A stretch of DNA of 64,000 nt from Lachnospiraceae bacterium (GCA_017500935.1 JAFVXW010000001.1:21274-85273), one strand, 5' to 3'; shown: positions 35,316 through 43,598, numbered from the stretch's first letter. Numbers and translations: made by a program. The notes: a model not told the origin generated them from the sequence alone.

Positions 35316-36077
35316 ATGAAAAAGAGAGTAAAAGGGCTTCTGGCATTCTGGCTGTGTATGCTGATGCTGTTTGGAAGCAGTATGGCAGTTTTTGCAAATG
35401 AGTATGATTTATTTAATATTAATAAGGGAGATATATTTGTTACAGGTGATGTAATTGACGCAGATGGCAGCAGCGGCGGTGTATATTATGTGGATTTTGA
35501 AGAAGAGGTAAATCTGGGCGGAGGCAAACATAACGTAAAGGATGGAACTTGGAAGTGTATCGAGAGAACTGAAGTTGCGGGTTATCCGAAATTGTTTTTG
35601 AAAGCAGTTGCTACTGGTGAAAATATGGGCGAAACTGCACAGGAGCCTTCCAAATCTGCTCGTTATACCTGTGACCACGACATGCAGTACGAGATTTACC
35701 GTAAACCTACCGAAGAAGTAGATGGTTTATGGCGTTACGGATGTACCAAGTGTACACATACCGAAGGATTTGTTCCGATCTGTGGTATGGGAGCGTTTTT
35801 TGAAAGAGCGATCAACACTATCAATGGAGCAGAGGTAAATGGGACTGTAACCATTGCAACTCCCAAGTGGATGTCCTTTAATAAGGATGTGTATGATGCC
35901 CTTGCAGCAAGGCCTGATGTGACCGTGAATGTACATTTCAGATATCAGGGACAGTTTTATGCTGTAACAATCCCGGCAGGTACTGATATGACTCCTTATC
36001 TGACAGAGGATGGCTACTGCGGATTCTTGAAACTGGCAGCACTGTTTGGTGTGACAGCAATTCAGACTGAAGAATAA
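35316..36077 (+). CDS. Secreted protein with Cys pairs, unknown function
   Basis: A 253-aa exported protein. The signal peptide is clear (MKKRVKGLLAFWLCMLMLFGSSMAVFAN, cleavage after FAN or VFA). The mature part has a small Cys-containing module (YTCDHDMQY ... YGCTKCTHTEG, about residues 130-155) resembling a zinc- or disulfide-bound knuckle, and ends in a region (VTVNVHFRYQGQFYAVTIPAGTDMTPYL) seen in Lachnospiraceae surface proteins. Start 35316 is set by GGAAAGGAAG and the signal peptide. A terminator follows at once. Confidence 0.72.
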   Translation: MKKRVKGLLAFWLCMLMLFGSSMAVFANEYDLFNINKGDIFVTGDVIDADGSSGGVYYVDFEEEVNLGGGKHNVKDGTWKCIERTEVAGYPKLFLKAVATGENMGETAQEPSKSARYTCDHDMQYEIYRKPTEEVDGLWRYGCTKCTHTEGFVPICGMGAFFERAINTINGAEVNGTVTIATPKWMSFNKDVYDALAARPDVTVNVHFRYQGQFYAVTIPAGTDMTPYLTEDGYCGFLKLAALFGVTAIQTEE

Positions 36078-36085
36078 AAATAATG

Positions 36086-36120
36086 ACGGCAGGATGTGTG
36101 ATGCATCCTGCCGTTTTTTA
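36086..36120. terminator. Intrinsic terminator between convergent genes
   Basis: ACGGCAGGATG (36086-36096) and CATCCTGCCGT (36104-36114) pair perfectly, followed by six T on the plus strand and a weaker T stretch on the minus strand. Confidence 0.9.
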
Positions 36121-36126
36121 CATTCG

Positions 36127-37434
36127 TTATTCTTCTGTTTTTTTCAGCTGTCCCTGTGTAAAGGCTGCTTTGGTATAGCCGCTGTCGGATTCAAATTCCT
36201 GACGCCATTCTTTGTAAACGCGCTCATAAACGGCGGGTTCAATCTGCGGAGTACCTTTGGAGAAGGTCGGAAGCAGCATGTCACCGGCAACTGCAGGTAC
36301 TGTGCAGGCGGTGTCATTGCGCCATTTGTCACGCTCTTCTTTGAGGCGCAGGTTGGGGATTTCCATGGGAATACCGCCTGCGAGAATGGAACGGTATGCA
36401 AACAGACCGGGCAGACCCATATCCAGTGCTTCATAAATATCAATAATGTCTGCTTCCGGATTGCCAAGCAGTTTTTCTACAAAGTTATACATGGTATAGA
36501 AATCGGAGCCGCCGTGACCGAAGCTTTCGCTGATATGGTCAAAATTGCGGTGAGGAATATAGGCGTCCACTTTATTGGGACCGTATTCGCCGGAGTAAGC
36601 GTCCACATTCACATAAATCTGGCTGACATCGCCTTTTTCGGCATCTTCACGGGCAGATTCCGCACGGCCTTTGGAACCGTAGCAGGTGTACCAGATGGAA
36701 TTTTTGTAAAGATCGCCGTGGATACTCTTGATGATGCCGCCGTTTTCCAGTTCCACCATTTCAATGCCGTACAGACCGCCTTTTGCTCCGACATTGAGCT
36801 TGCGCTGGTTCATGGTACCTTCAAAGCCGGTTACTTTGACAGGACGCAGGCCGGTGATATGAATCAGGGGACCGAGGGAATGGGTGCAGTAATAGGTGGA
36901 AAACATATTGTTGCGCCAGTGGGATTCGTCACCGTATGTGATGCTGGGCCAGATAGACTCGCAGTTATGTACATATTCGCCTTCGCCGTATTCAAATTCG
37001 CCCAGAATGCCTTCGCGGTAGAGTCTGCGCATTTCATAGGGGGCGGGCATATAGCAGTAATTTTCACCATAGGCATAAGTCATGCCGGTTTCTTCGATCG
37101 TCTCGATCAGTTCCACTGCTTCTTTTAAAGTCTGTACAGGAAGCACTTCGCTGAACACATGCTTGCCGGCCTTCATGGCTTTGATGGCAAAAGGAGCATG
37201 TTCATTGGCGTAGTTTGCCAGAACCACTGCATCCATATCATGTTTTAAAAAATCGTCATAATTATCGTAGTAGGCAATGTCCAGTCCTTTGTTGTATTCT
37301 TTCTGCTTATTGAGACCTTCTTCCCATTTGTCGCAGATGGCAACAACTTCCGCGTTTTCAGCGGCGGTACAATAGTTGATCATGCTGGTACCGCGATAGG
37401 CACCGATGACACCGATTCTGATCTTACGTTTCAT
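36127..37434 (-). CDS. Gfo/Idh/MocA-family oxidoreductase
   Basis: A 435-aa NAD(P)-dependent oxidoreductase of sugars, sugar acids or inositols. The N-terminal Rossmann motif is GVIGAYRGTSMI, and the family EVLPVQTLKEAVEL segment corresponds to the usual EKP motif with Lys replaced (SEVLPVQT), so the classical catalytic Lys of that motif is missing. The C-terminal alpha/beta domain follows. A CTGGAGG site precedes the ATG. The C-terminal part is longer than in simple dehydrogenases. Probably a member acting on glycosides by transient oxidation, though the substrate is unknown. Confidence 0.85.
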   Translation of the reverse strand: MKRKIRIGVIGAYRGTSMINYCTAAENAEVVAICDKWEEGLNKQKEYNKGLDIAYYDNYDDFLKHDMDAVVLANYANEHAPFAIKAMKAGKHVFSEVLPVQTLKEAVELIETIEETGMTYAYGENYCYMPAPYEMRRLYREGILGEFEYGEGEYVHNCESIWPSITYGDESHWRNNMFSTYYCTHSLGPLIHITGLRPVKVTGFEGTMNQRKLNVGAKGGLYGIEMVELENGGIIKSIHGDLYKNSIWYTCYGSKGRAESAREDAEKGDVSQIYVNVDAYSGEYGPNKVDAYIPHRNFDHISESFGHGGSDFYTMYNFVEKLLGNPEADIIDIYEALDMGLPGLFAYRSILAGGIPMEIPNLRLKEERDKWRNDTACTVPAVAGDMLLPTFSKGTPQIEPAVYERVYKEWRQEFESDSGYTKAAFTQGQLKKTEE

Positions 37435-37525
37435 GATGAAATCCTCCAGTTGACTGCGGTGATGATTGTCTGCGCAGTGTATGAGTTTATTTTAGCACCA
37501 GAGTTTATGAATGGAAATGAAAAAG

Positions 37526-38314
37526 TCAGTTCTTTTGAAAAATATCCAGTGTATGATGGGAATATCCCACCATATCCTGCCGTTCGCAGGTGGCCAGGTG
37601 ATATTTTACAAAAAGAGAATATGTTTGTTCGTCCATTTCATTTATTTTCTGCCGGATATGATTTGTATAGCCGTCAGATGCCACGAAATGAAGCTGTGTC
37701 ACATCAAAATGGCGGCGCAGACTGTCAATATCTTCTTTTCTGCACAATTCAAACAGATCCCAGGGATTGGAGAAAGTACCGAAAGTTTCTGTGTTGAGCA
37801 TGCATTTTTCAATAATGCTGTGAATTTGGCCGCCCATAAATCCATAGCTTAAAATACTGGCATCTCCCATACAGTAAGCGGCAAAAATAATGCCGCCTTT
37901 TTTTGTGACGCGGATGGTTTCAGAAAGTGCCTGCAGTTTATCTTCTTCGGTAAAAAGATGGTACATAGGGCCAAGCAGCAGTGTGAGATCATAACTGCTG
38001 TCTGCAAAAGCAGATAAATCCAGCGCGTTTCCTTGCTGAATGGTGACCGGTTCACCGGGAAGTGTTTTGCTGCGGAAAATATCAATGTTATGCTCCACCA
38101 GTTCCACGGCATCTACATGATATCCTGCCAGAGCCAGCGTATGACTGTAGCGGCCGGTGCCTGCCCCGACTTCGAGAATGCGCATGCCGGGCTTAAGATA
38201 TTTTTGAATATAATGCATGGTGGTGACAAATTCCACATTGCCGTGCCTGCTTCCAAGACGCCCTTCTTCGTCATAATGACTGTAATAGTTGTTCAGATAC
38301 TCGTTTGTGTTCAT
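37526..38314 (-). CDS. Class I SAM-dependent methyltransferase
   Basis: A 262-aa small-molecule-type methyltransferase. Motif I is ILEVGAGTGRYSHTLA (about residues 46-61), the acidic motif VDAVELVEHN follows, and motif IV reads YDLTLLLGPMYHLF. This set is common in clostridial methyltransferases of unknown substrate. Its AAAGGAGGTC ribosome site begins only a few bases after the T run that ends the structured RNA at 38335-38552. Expression may therefore need read-through of that terminator. Confidence 0.88.
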   Translation of the reverse strand: MNTNEYLNNYYSHYDEEGRLGSRHGNVEFVTTMHYIQKYLKPGMRILEVGAGTGRYSHTLALAGYHVDAVELVEHNIDIFRSKTLPGEPVTIQQGNALDLSAFADSSYDLTLLLGPMYHLFTEEDKLQALSETIRVTKKGGIIFAAYCMGDASILSYGFMGGQIHSIIEKCMLNTETFGTFSNPWDLFELCRKEDIDSLRRHFDVTQLHFVASDGYTNHIRQKINEMDEQTYSLFVKYHLATCERQDMVGYSHHTLDIFQKN

Positions 38315-38334
38315 AAAGACCTCCTTTTTTTAAA

Positions 38335-38375
38335 TAAAAAAAGTGCAGGCTGAAAAATAAACTTCAGCCTGCACT
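38335..38375 (-). terminator. Terminator of the structured RNA, directly before the methyltransferase
   Basis: AGTGCAGGCTGAA and TTCAGCCTGCACT (38375-38363 and 38354-38342 on the minus strand) pair along 13 bp, followed leftward by seven T. It ends about 20 bases before the methyltransferase ATG. Confidence 0.88.
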
Positions 38376-38552
38376 GTATTACCGATTTTGAACGAAAAAG
38401 AATCCGATGGTTACCGGATTAAATATCTTCAAAAGGGTACAACAATGAAAGCCCCCTGCTTTGCCAGAAAAAGCCGGGAACTGCTGGCATGGATTCGGTA
38501 TAGACAAAACATGTATTGCCAGTAATCATCGCCGTAACCTCGAATGAAAATT
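38335..38552 (-). ncRNA. Probable structured non-coding RNA (~215 nt) with its own promoter and terminator
   Basis: No credible protein is encoded between 38315 and 38642. On the minus strand a very good promoter (38587-38559) starts an RNA near 38552 that ends at a perfect terminator. Inside are several hairpins. GGTTAC (38539-38534) is complementary to the loop GTAACC (38414-38409) of an AATCCG/CGGATT hairpin, which implies a pseudoknot. CTGGCA occurs twice (38522-38517 and 38067-type copy at 38467-38462), and both copies can pair with TGCCAG at 38489-38484. This may be a free RNA (raiA-type or 6S-type are candidates) or a leader controlling the methyltransferase gene. Confidence 0.6.
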
Positions 38553-38558
38553 TTGTTT

Positions 38559-38587
38559 ATCTTACTCTTGTATTTTAGGAATGTCAA
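38559..38587 (-). promoter_or_regulatory. Promoter of the structured RNA
   Basis: Reading leftward: TTGACA (38587-38582), exactly 17 bp, TAAGAT (38564-38559). Start near 38552. Confidence 0.75.
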
Positions 38588-38588
38588 G

Positions 38589-38617
38589 TGGTAATTCCGG
38601 AGGAGAAGCGGTATAAT
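38589..38617 (+). promoter_or_regulatory. Promoter of the nucleoside-hydrolase-like gene
   Basis: A perfect TATAAT (38612-38617) has a weak TGGTAA at 17-bp spacing (38589-38594). It is back-to-back with the promoter of the structured RNA. Confidence 0.45.
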
Positions 38618-38642
38618 GGAAAAGAGAAAAAGGAGGAACCTC

Positions 38643-39611
38643 ATGAAACCCTATCTTGTACATATCACCGACATTTTTCATCCTCACGGAGATCCGGACG
38701 ACCATTTTGATCTGGCACTGGCTTTTGCGCTGCACAAACTGGGTTATCTGGAACTGGGACGCGTAATCTGCGATTATCCGCCTGAACACCGTGTGGGTGA
38801 TCCGGCATTATGTGCCGTTGCGCAGCTCAATGAGATTACCGGCAGCGATGTGCGGGCCTGTGTATCTCCCTCTGATCCGGACAGACAGGCGCAGCTTGTG
38901 TTGTCCGTGCTGCAGGAAGCGCCCCGCCCGGTGAATTTTACCGTGGTTGGCTCCACAGAGCATATCGCGGAGGCGATCCGCAAGGAGCCGGAGCTGTTTG
39001 CCGAAAAATGCGCCGGTATCTGGCTGGCAGCCGGTTCCGGTATCGAAACACCCGGCGGCATTCTGGAGTATAATGTGCGCCTGCATCCGACAGCGTATAC
39101 CACAACCTTAAGCGCGCCCTGCCCGGTATACTGGACACCCTGCTACCATACGATCGTGCCGGGGGAAAACCTTTTTGAAAAAGGCGGCGAATATGGAAGT
39201 GTATTCTGTCTGGAACAGAGAGAAATTTTGCCCCTGCTGCCGCCTGCAGTACAGAAATATTTCCTCTACATGCTGACCCGTTCGGAAGATCCCAAATATC
39301 TGCGGTACTTAAATTTGCCCGTGGATACAGAGGCACTGGCATTTTTCGGGGACAAACCGCGCAGATTGTGGTCAACCCCCATGTTGTTATCCATTGCAGG
39401 AATTGCCTGTGAGACCTACGAATATCTGCCGGTAAAGCTGGAATGTAGCGAGGGCGGTCATGTGAGCTGGACAGCAGCGGACTCTGACAGCGATAAACAG
39501 ATCTTCCATATCAAAAACTGTGACAGACAGGGAGATGATTCCTTTGACATGACCGGAAGCTATCGGGAAGAGATGATTGGGAAGCTGATCGAGATTTGTG
39601 GGAAAATGTAA
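38643..39611 (+). CDS. Nucleoside-hydrolase-like protein
   Basis: A 322-aa protein whose start, HITDIFHPHGDPDDHFDLALAFAL, resembles the calcium-binding Asp cluster of the inosine-uridine nucleoside hydrolase superfamily, although the spacing is expanded compared with DxDPGxDDA. Phrases such as NFTVVGSTEHIAEAIRKEPELFAEKCAGIWLAAG match the second strand-helix of that fold. It probably hydrolyses an N- or O-glycosidic bond of an unknown substrate. AAGGAGG lies before the ATG. Monocistronic, closed by the hairpin at 39662-39706. Confidence 0.7.
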   Translation: MKPYLVHITDIFHPHGDPDDHFDLALAFALHKLGYLELGRVICDYPPEHRVGDPALCAVAQLNEITGSDVRACVSPSDPDRQAQLVLSVLQEAPRPVNFTVVGSTEHIAEAIRKEPELFAEKCAGIWLAAGSGIETPGGILEYNVRLHPTAYTTTLSAPCPVYWTPCYHTIVPGENLFEKGGEYGSVFCLEQREILPLLPPAVQKYFLYMLTRSEDPKYLRYLNLPVDTEALAFFGDKPRRLWSTPMLLSIAGIACETYEYLPVKLECSEGGHVSWTAADSDSDKQIFHIKNCDRQGDDSFDMTGSYREEMIGKLIEICGKM

Positions 39612-39661
39612 AATTAAGGTATCTGCTCATGAGCGGACAGATGATGAATGACAGAAAATAA

Positions 39662-39706
39662 AAAGAACAGCTGCGGACCTTGACATCAGGGAACGCAGCT
39701 TCTTTT
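39662..39706 (+). terminator. Terminator of the nucleoside-hydrolase-like gene
   Basis: AGCTGCG (39669-39675) and CGCAGCT (39694-39700), extended by AAGAA/TTCTT, followed by a short T run. Confidence 0.65.
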
Positions 39707-39720
39707 AACAGTATTGAAAA

Positions 39721-39757
39721 AACAAAAAACACCGGGTTCATAGAACACGATGTTTTT
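39721..39757 (-). terminator. Terminator of tRNA-Pro
   Basis: Downstream of the tRNA on the minus strand, AAACATCGTGTTC and GAACCCGGTGTTT pair with one mismatch and one wobble, ending in a T run (TGTTTTTTGTT). Confidence 0.6.
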
Positions 39758-39764
39758 CAAAAAG

Positions 39765-39838
39765 TCGGCGCAACAGGATTTGAACCTGCGACCTCTGCGT
39801 CCCGAACGCAGCGCTCTACCAAACTGAGCCATGCGCCG
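39765..39838 (-). tRNA. trnP: tRNA-Pro (anticodon CGG)
   Basis: A complete 74-nt cloverleaf on the minus strand. The acceptor CGGCGCA pairs with TGCGCCG, with discriminator A. The D arm is GCTC/GAGC. The anticodon stem is CTGCG/CGCAG with loop TTCGGGA, so the anticodon is CGG. The T arm has the invariant GGTTCAAAT. CCA is not encoded; CTTTTT follows. It reads CCG proline codons. It is transcribed alone, from its own promoter at 39892-39864. Confidence 0.97.
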
Positions 39839-39863
39839 ATTGATAAAATTTATCAGCTTTATA

Positions 39864-39892
39864 ATGATACATGATATTTATAGTAAAGTCAA
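39864..39892 (-). promoter_or_regulatory. Promoter of tRNA-Pro
   Basis: TTGACT (39892-39887), 17 bp, TATCAT (39869-39864) reading leftward. Between it and the tRNA lies the perfect 15-base palindrome TGATAAAATTTATCA at 39841-39855, in the part removed by 5' processing. Confidence 0.65.
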
Positions 39893-39935
39893 GAGAAAAA
39901 GAACATTTTGTACAAGGATTTCGACCGATTTTGTA

Positions 39936-39964
39936 TGGACAAGTACGGGCAGTTATTTTATATT
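39936..39964 (+). promoter_or_regulatory. Promoter of the Gfo/Idh/MocA-YwlG unit
   Basis: TGGACA (39936-39941), exactly 17 bp, TATATT (39959-39964). Start near 39971, about 59 bases before the ATG. Confidence 0.65.
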
Positions 39965-40029
39965 GAAAGAAAAGCGCAGCAGTGAAGATGTAAAACGGCT
40001 GCCCAAAACGATGAAAAGGGGAAATAATC

Positions 40030-41304
40030 ATGGCAAAAACACTTACAGCAATCCTGATCGGTGCCGGCAATCGCGGTAAAGGCTACACCGACATCATGTC
40101 AGAACTCGACGGCAAATACAAAGTAGTGGCAGTGGCAGAACCGATCGACAGCCGCCGCGAATATATTAAGGAAAAGCACGGTCTGCCCGAAGAAATGTGC
40201 TTTACAGACTATCATCCGCTGCTGGAACTGGGCAAGATCGCCGATCTGGCAATCGTGTCCACCATGGATCAGCTTCATTTCGAGCCTGCTATGATGGCAA
40301 TTTCTTTAAAATATGACCTGCTTTTGGAAAAACCGGTTTCCAACAACCCCGAAGAATGCTTAAAGATCGCAAAGCATGCAGAAGAAATGGGCGTAAACGT
40401 ACTGGTATGTCATGTACTGCGCTACAGCGACATGTTTATCCAGTTAAAACAGCTCATCAATGACGGTGCAGTAGGCGATATCGTGTCCATCAACCATGAA
40501 GAATGTGTAGGCAATGTGCATCAGAGTCACAGCTTTGTCAGAGGCAACTGGGGCAATTCCGGCCGCAGCTCCTGCATGCTGTTACAGAAATCCTGCCATG
40601 ACATGGACATTCTGCAGTGGCTGATCGGTAAAAAATGCAAAAAAGTGCAGTCTTTCGGTACTCTTTCCTACTTTAAAAAGGAAAATGCACCTGAAGGTGC
40701 GCCTGAATACTGTATTGAAGGCTGTCCTGTCGGAGATACCTGCCCTTACAATGCAGTTAAGCTCTATCTGAGCGATACCACCAATGACTGGTTCAGAAGC
40801 ACCTGTGCAAGAGAAAATAACCCCACCGATGAACAGGTGGAAAAAGCGATCCGCACCACCCAGTACGGCAAATGTGTATTCAAATGTGACAATGATGTAG
40901 TGGATCATCAGACCGTGAACATGCTTTTTGAGGATGATATCACCGTTACCTTTACCATGAATGCTTTCAATAAGGGCGGACGCTTCATCCACATCATGGG
41001 AACCAAGGGTGAGATCCGTGCTGCAATCGACGGCAAGACCCCTATTTCTGTATATAATTTTGAAACCAAACAGACTGTGGAGCACCCTCTGGTAAGCGCA
41101 GACGGCATCAGCGGCGGTCACGGCGGCGGCGATACAGGCATTATCAATACCCTGTACGCATATCTGACAGGTGTGTATAACGGCTTCTCTGTGTCCGGCA
41201 TCACCACATCTGTGGAAAATCATCTGATCGTATTTGCGGCAGAAGAATCCAGAGCCACCAACCGTGTCATCGATCTGGAAGAATATGCGGCATCCCTGCA
41301 GTAG
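40030..41304 (+). CDS. Gfo/Idh/MocA-family oxidoreductase
   Basis: A 424-aa enzyme with the Rossmann motif ILIGAGNRGKGYTD at the N-terminus and the catalytic EKP motif intact in LLLEKPVSNNPEEC (about residues 96-101). A Cys-rich insert (about 230-250, CIEGCPVGDTCPYNAVKLY) is unlike standard members and may bind metal. A further Cys pair follows (GKCVFKCDND). It probably oxidises a sugar, sugar acid or glycoside with NAD(P). Start follows AAAAGGGG. The YwlG-family gene begins nine bases after its stop. Confidence 0.9.
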   Translation: MAKTLTAILIGAGNRGKGYTDIMSELDGKYKVVAVAEPIDSRREYIKEKHGLPEEMCFTDYHPLLELGKIADLAIVSTMDQLHFEPAMMAISLKYDLLLEKPVSNNPEECLKIAKHAEEMGVNVLVCHVLRYSDMFIQLKQLINDGAVGDIVSINHEECVGNVHQSHSFVRGNWGNSGRSSCMLLQKSCHDMDILQWLIGKKCKKVQSFGTLSYFKKENAPEGAPEYCIEGCPVGDTCPYNAVKLYLSDTTNDWFRSTCARENNPTDEQVEKAIRTTQYGKCVFKCDNDVVDHQTVNMLFEDDITVTFTMNAFNKGGRFIHIMGTKGEIRAAIDGKTPISVYNFETKQTVEHPLVSADGISGGHGGGDTGIINTLYAYLTGVYNGFSVSGITTSVENHLIVFAAEESRATNRVIDLEEYAASLQ

Positions 41305-41312
41305 GAGGCATT

Positions 41313-41906
41313 ATGGCAGTAAACGGATTAAATCTGGAAAAACCGGATGAAAAATGGCTGCTTGATATTCGCAGTCAGGTAAAAGAAGCAGCGGAACAGT
41401 TTTTTTTGCTTGCAAAAATGAAGCCCGGCCAGATTCTTGCGGTTGGCTGTTCTTCCAGCGAGATCGCATCCTGTAAGATCGGTTCCTATTCCAGCGCAGA
41501 GATCGGCGAAGCCGTATTTGAAGAACTGCAGTCTGCCTGTGAAAAAAACGGCATCTATCTGGCGGCACAGTGCTGTGAACACTTAAACCGCGCGCTTATT
41601 ATCGAAGAAGAAGCAGCGGAAAAATATGGTTATGAACCTGTCAATGTGATCCCGCAGTTAAAGGCAGGCGGCTCTTTTTCCGTGGCAGCATGGAAAGGAA
41701 TGAAATCTCCCGTGGCAGTGGAAAAGATCGCAGCCAACGGCGGCATTGATATCGGAGATACGCTGATCGGCATGCATTTAAAAGCCGTAGCAGTGCCTGT
41801 GCGTACCGGCATTGACAAGATCGGCGGCGCCCATGTGGTGTATGCGAGAGTGCGTCCAAAGTTTGTGGGCGGCCAGAGAGCATGCTATGATGAAAGCCTG
41901 ATGTAA
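41313..41906 (+). CDS. YwlG / TIGR01440 family protein
   Basis: A 197-aa protein matching the conserved Firmicute YwlG family of unknown function. The core phrases GCSSSEIASCKIGSYSSAEIG and the C-terminal GGAHVVYARVRPKFVGGQRA are hallmarks of the family. It is cytosolic and in an operon with a Gfo/Idh/MocA enzyme (AGGAGG site, nine-base gap). Elsewhere this family usually sits near ribose/serine metabolism genes, so the neighbourhood here gives no clear function. Confidence 0.88.
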   Translation: MAVNGLNLEKPDEKWLLDIRSQVKEAAEQFFLLAKMKPGQILAVGCSSSEIASCKIGSYSSAEIGEAVFEELQSACEKNGIYLAAQCCEHLNRALIIEEEAAEKYGYEPVNVIPQLKAGGSFSVAAWKGMKSPVAVEKIAANGGIDIGDTLIGMHLKAVAVPVRTGIDKIGGAHVVYARVRPKFVGGQRACYDESLM

Positions 41907-41922
41907 ATAATCCATAAAATAG

Positions 41923-41975
41923 AAACGCTCTGTGAACAGATTGCCGGTTTTGGCATCTGCACGACAGAGCGTTTT
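41923..41975. terminator. Bidirectional terminator with nested hairpin
   Basis: AAACGCTCTGT (41923-41933) pairs with ACAGAGCGTTT (41964-41973 region). An inner AGATTGCC/GGCATCT stem fills the loop. A T-rich tail follows. It lies between convergent genes. Confidence 0.8.
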
Positions 41976-42007
41976 GTTGTGTCAAAATTTAATTTCAGGG
42001 GATGTTT

Positions 42008-43564
42008 TTACACCATCTTCGTGGTCCACTTGGTGCAGTCCCAGACCGCCGTAGCCAGACCGTCGTAGAATTCAGGTTCATGGCATACCATCAGAATACT
42101 TCCCTTATAAGCCTTGAGCGCACGCTTTAATTCTTCCTTGGCGTCCACATCCAGATGGTTTGTCGGTTCGTCCAGTACCAGAATGTTGGAAGCCTTGTTG
42201 ATCAGTTTGCACAGGCGGACCTTTGCCTGCTCACCGCCGGAGAGGACTTTTACCTTGCTTTCAATGTGCTTGGTGGTCAGACCGCATTTTGCCAGTGCGG
42301 AGCGTACTTCGTACTGGGTGTAGGCGGGAAATGCCTGCCAGATCTCTTCCATACAGGTAGTAGCGATATCCTGGCTCATTTCCTGCTCGAAATAGCCGAT
42401 TTCCAGATAATCGCCCTGTTCCACGCTGCCGGAAAGGGGCTGGATCAGACCAAGAATGCTCTTTAACAGAGTGGTCTTACCGATGCCGTTGGCACCGGTG
42501 AGCACGATCTTGCTGCCGCGTTCCATTTCCAGAGTCAGAGGAGAGGAAAGGGGTTCATCATAGCCGATGATCAGATCCTTTGTCTGGAAAATATAGCGGC
42601 TGGGGGTACGCGCTTCTTTAAAGTTAAATTCGGGCTTGGGCTTTTCTGCGGCAAGTTCGATCACATCCATCTTATCCAGCTTTTTCTGACGGGACATTGC
42701 CATGTTGCGGGTTGCCACACGTGCCTTGTTGCGGGCAACAAAGTCTTTTAAGTCAGCGATTTCTTTCTGCTGGCGGTTGTAGGCAGCCTCCAGCTGTGCT
42801 TTTTTCATGGCGTATACTTCCTGGAACTTGTCATAGTCTCCCACATAGCGGTTCAGCTCCTGATTGTCCATGTGATAGATCAGGTTGATAACGCTGTTTA
42901 AGAAAGGAATGTCGTGGGAGATCAGGATGAATGCGTTTTCGTAATCATTTAAGTAGCGCTTCAGCCATTCGATATGTTCCACATCGAGATAGTTGGTAGG
43001 CTCGTCCAAAAGCAGGATGTCAGGCTTTTCAAGCAGCAGTTTTGCCAGCAAAACCTTGGTTCTCTGACCGCCGGAAAGCTCGGTTACGTCCTTGTCCAGA
43101 CCCAGATCCAGCAGACCAAGGGCGCGGGCAACTTCCTCCACTTTTGCGTCGATCATGTAAAAATCGTGCATGGTCAGAAGATCCTGAATGGTGCCGGCTT
43201 CATCCATAAGAGCCTGCATCTCATCGCCTTCCACTTCGCCCATGCGGTTGTAGATGTTGTTTAATTCCTGATCCATTTCCAGTAAAAAGTCAAAGGCGGA
43301 AGTCAGCACCTGACGGATAGACATGCCTTTTTCCAGAACAGTGTGCTGGTCCAGATAGCCGACACGGACATTTTTGGCCCATTCGATCTTGCCTTCATCG
43401 GGCATCAGCTTGCCGGTGATAATGTTCATGAAAGTGGATTTGCCTTCGCCGTTGGCACCGATGAGACCAATATGCTCTCCGGCCAGCAGACGGAAGGAAA
43501 CATTGTGAAAAATCGCGCGGTCGCCAAAACCGTGGGATAAGTTTTCTACATTTAAAATACTCAT
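42008..43564 (-). CDS. ABC-F family ATPase (YbiT-like)
   Basis: A 518-aa soluble protein with two ABC domains and no membrane part. Walker A motifs are GANGEGKST and GANGIGKTT, signatures ELSGGQRTKV and VLSGGEQAKV, and Walker B motifs LLLDEPTNYLD and LVLDEPTNHLD. ABC-F proteins bind the ribosomal E site and relieve stalling; some give antibiotic protection. The linker (about residues 240-310) lacks an obvious long antibiotic-resistance-type extension, so a housekeeping YbiT-like role is more likely. Start 43564 has a CGGAGA site; a longer open frame to 43783 is spurious. Confidence 0.93.
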   Translation of the reverse strand: MSILNVENLSHGFGDRAIFHNVSFRLLAGEHIGLIGANGEGKSTFMNIITGKLMPDEGKIEWAKNVRVGYLDQHTVLEKGMSIRQVLTSAFDFLLEMDQELNNIYNRMGEVEGDEMQALMDEAGTIQDLLTMHDFYMIDAKVEEVARALGLLDLGLDKDVTELSGGQRTKVLLAKLLLEKPDILLLDEPTNYLDVEHIEWLKRYLNDYENAFILISHDIPFLNSVINLIYHMDNQELNRYVGDYDKFQEVYAMKKAQLEAAYNRQQKEIADLKDFVARNKARVATRNMAMSRQKKLDKMDVIELAAEKPKPEFNFKEARTPSRYIFQTKDLIIGYDEPLSSPLTLEMERGSKIVLTGANGIGKTTLLKSILGLIQPLSGSVEQGDYLEIGYFEQEMSQDIATTCMEEIWQAFPAYTQYEVRSALAKCGLTTKHIESKVKVLSGGEQAKVRLCKLINKASNILVLDEPTNHLDVDAKEELKRALKAYKGSILMVCHEPEFYDGLATAVWDCTKWTTKMV

Positions 43565-43598
43565 AATTTTCTCCGTAAATAAAATCGAGACAGCTCCT

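Noticed and set aside
36094-37128. 344-codon plus-strand frame opposite a Gfo/Idh/MocA gene
   Set aside because: It is a shadow of the real minus-strand gene; the composition is typical of an antisense frame.
37450-37852. Two small plus-strand frames over the methyltransferase 3' end
   Set aside because: They overlap each other and the real gene in antisense and look non-coding.
38429-38644. 71-codon minus-strand frame spanning the RNA promoter
   Set aside because: It covers the -35/-10 region of the predicted RNA, has no ribosome site and no protein-like features.
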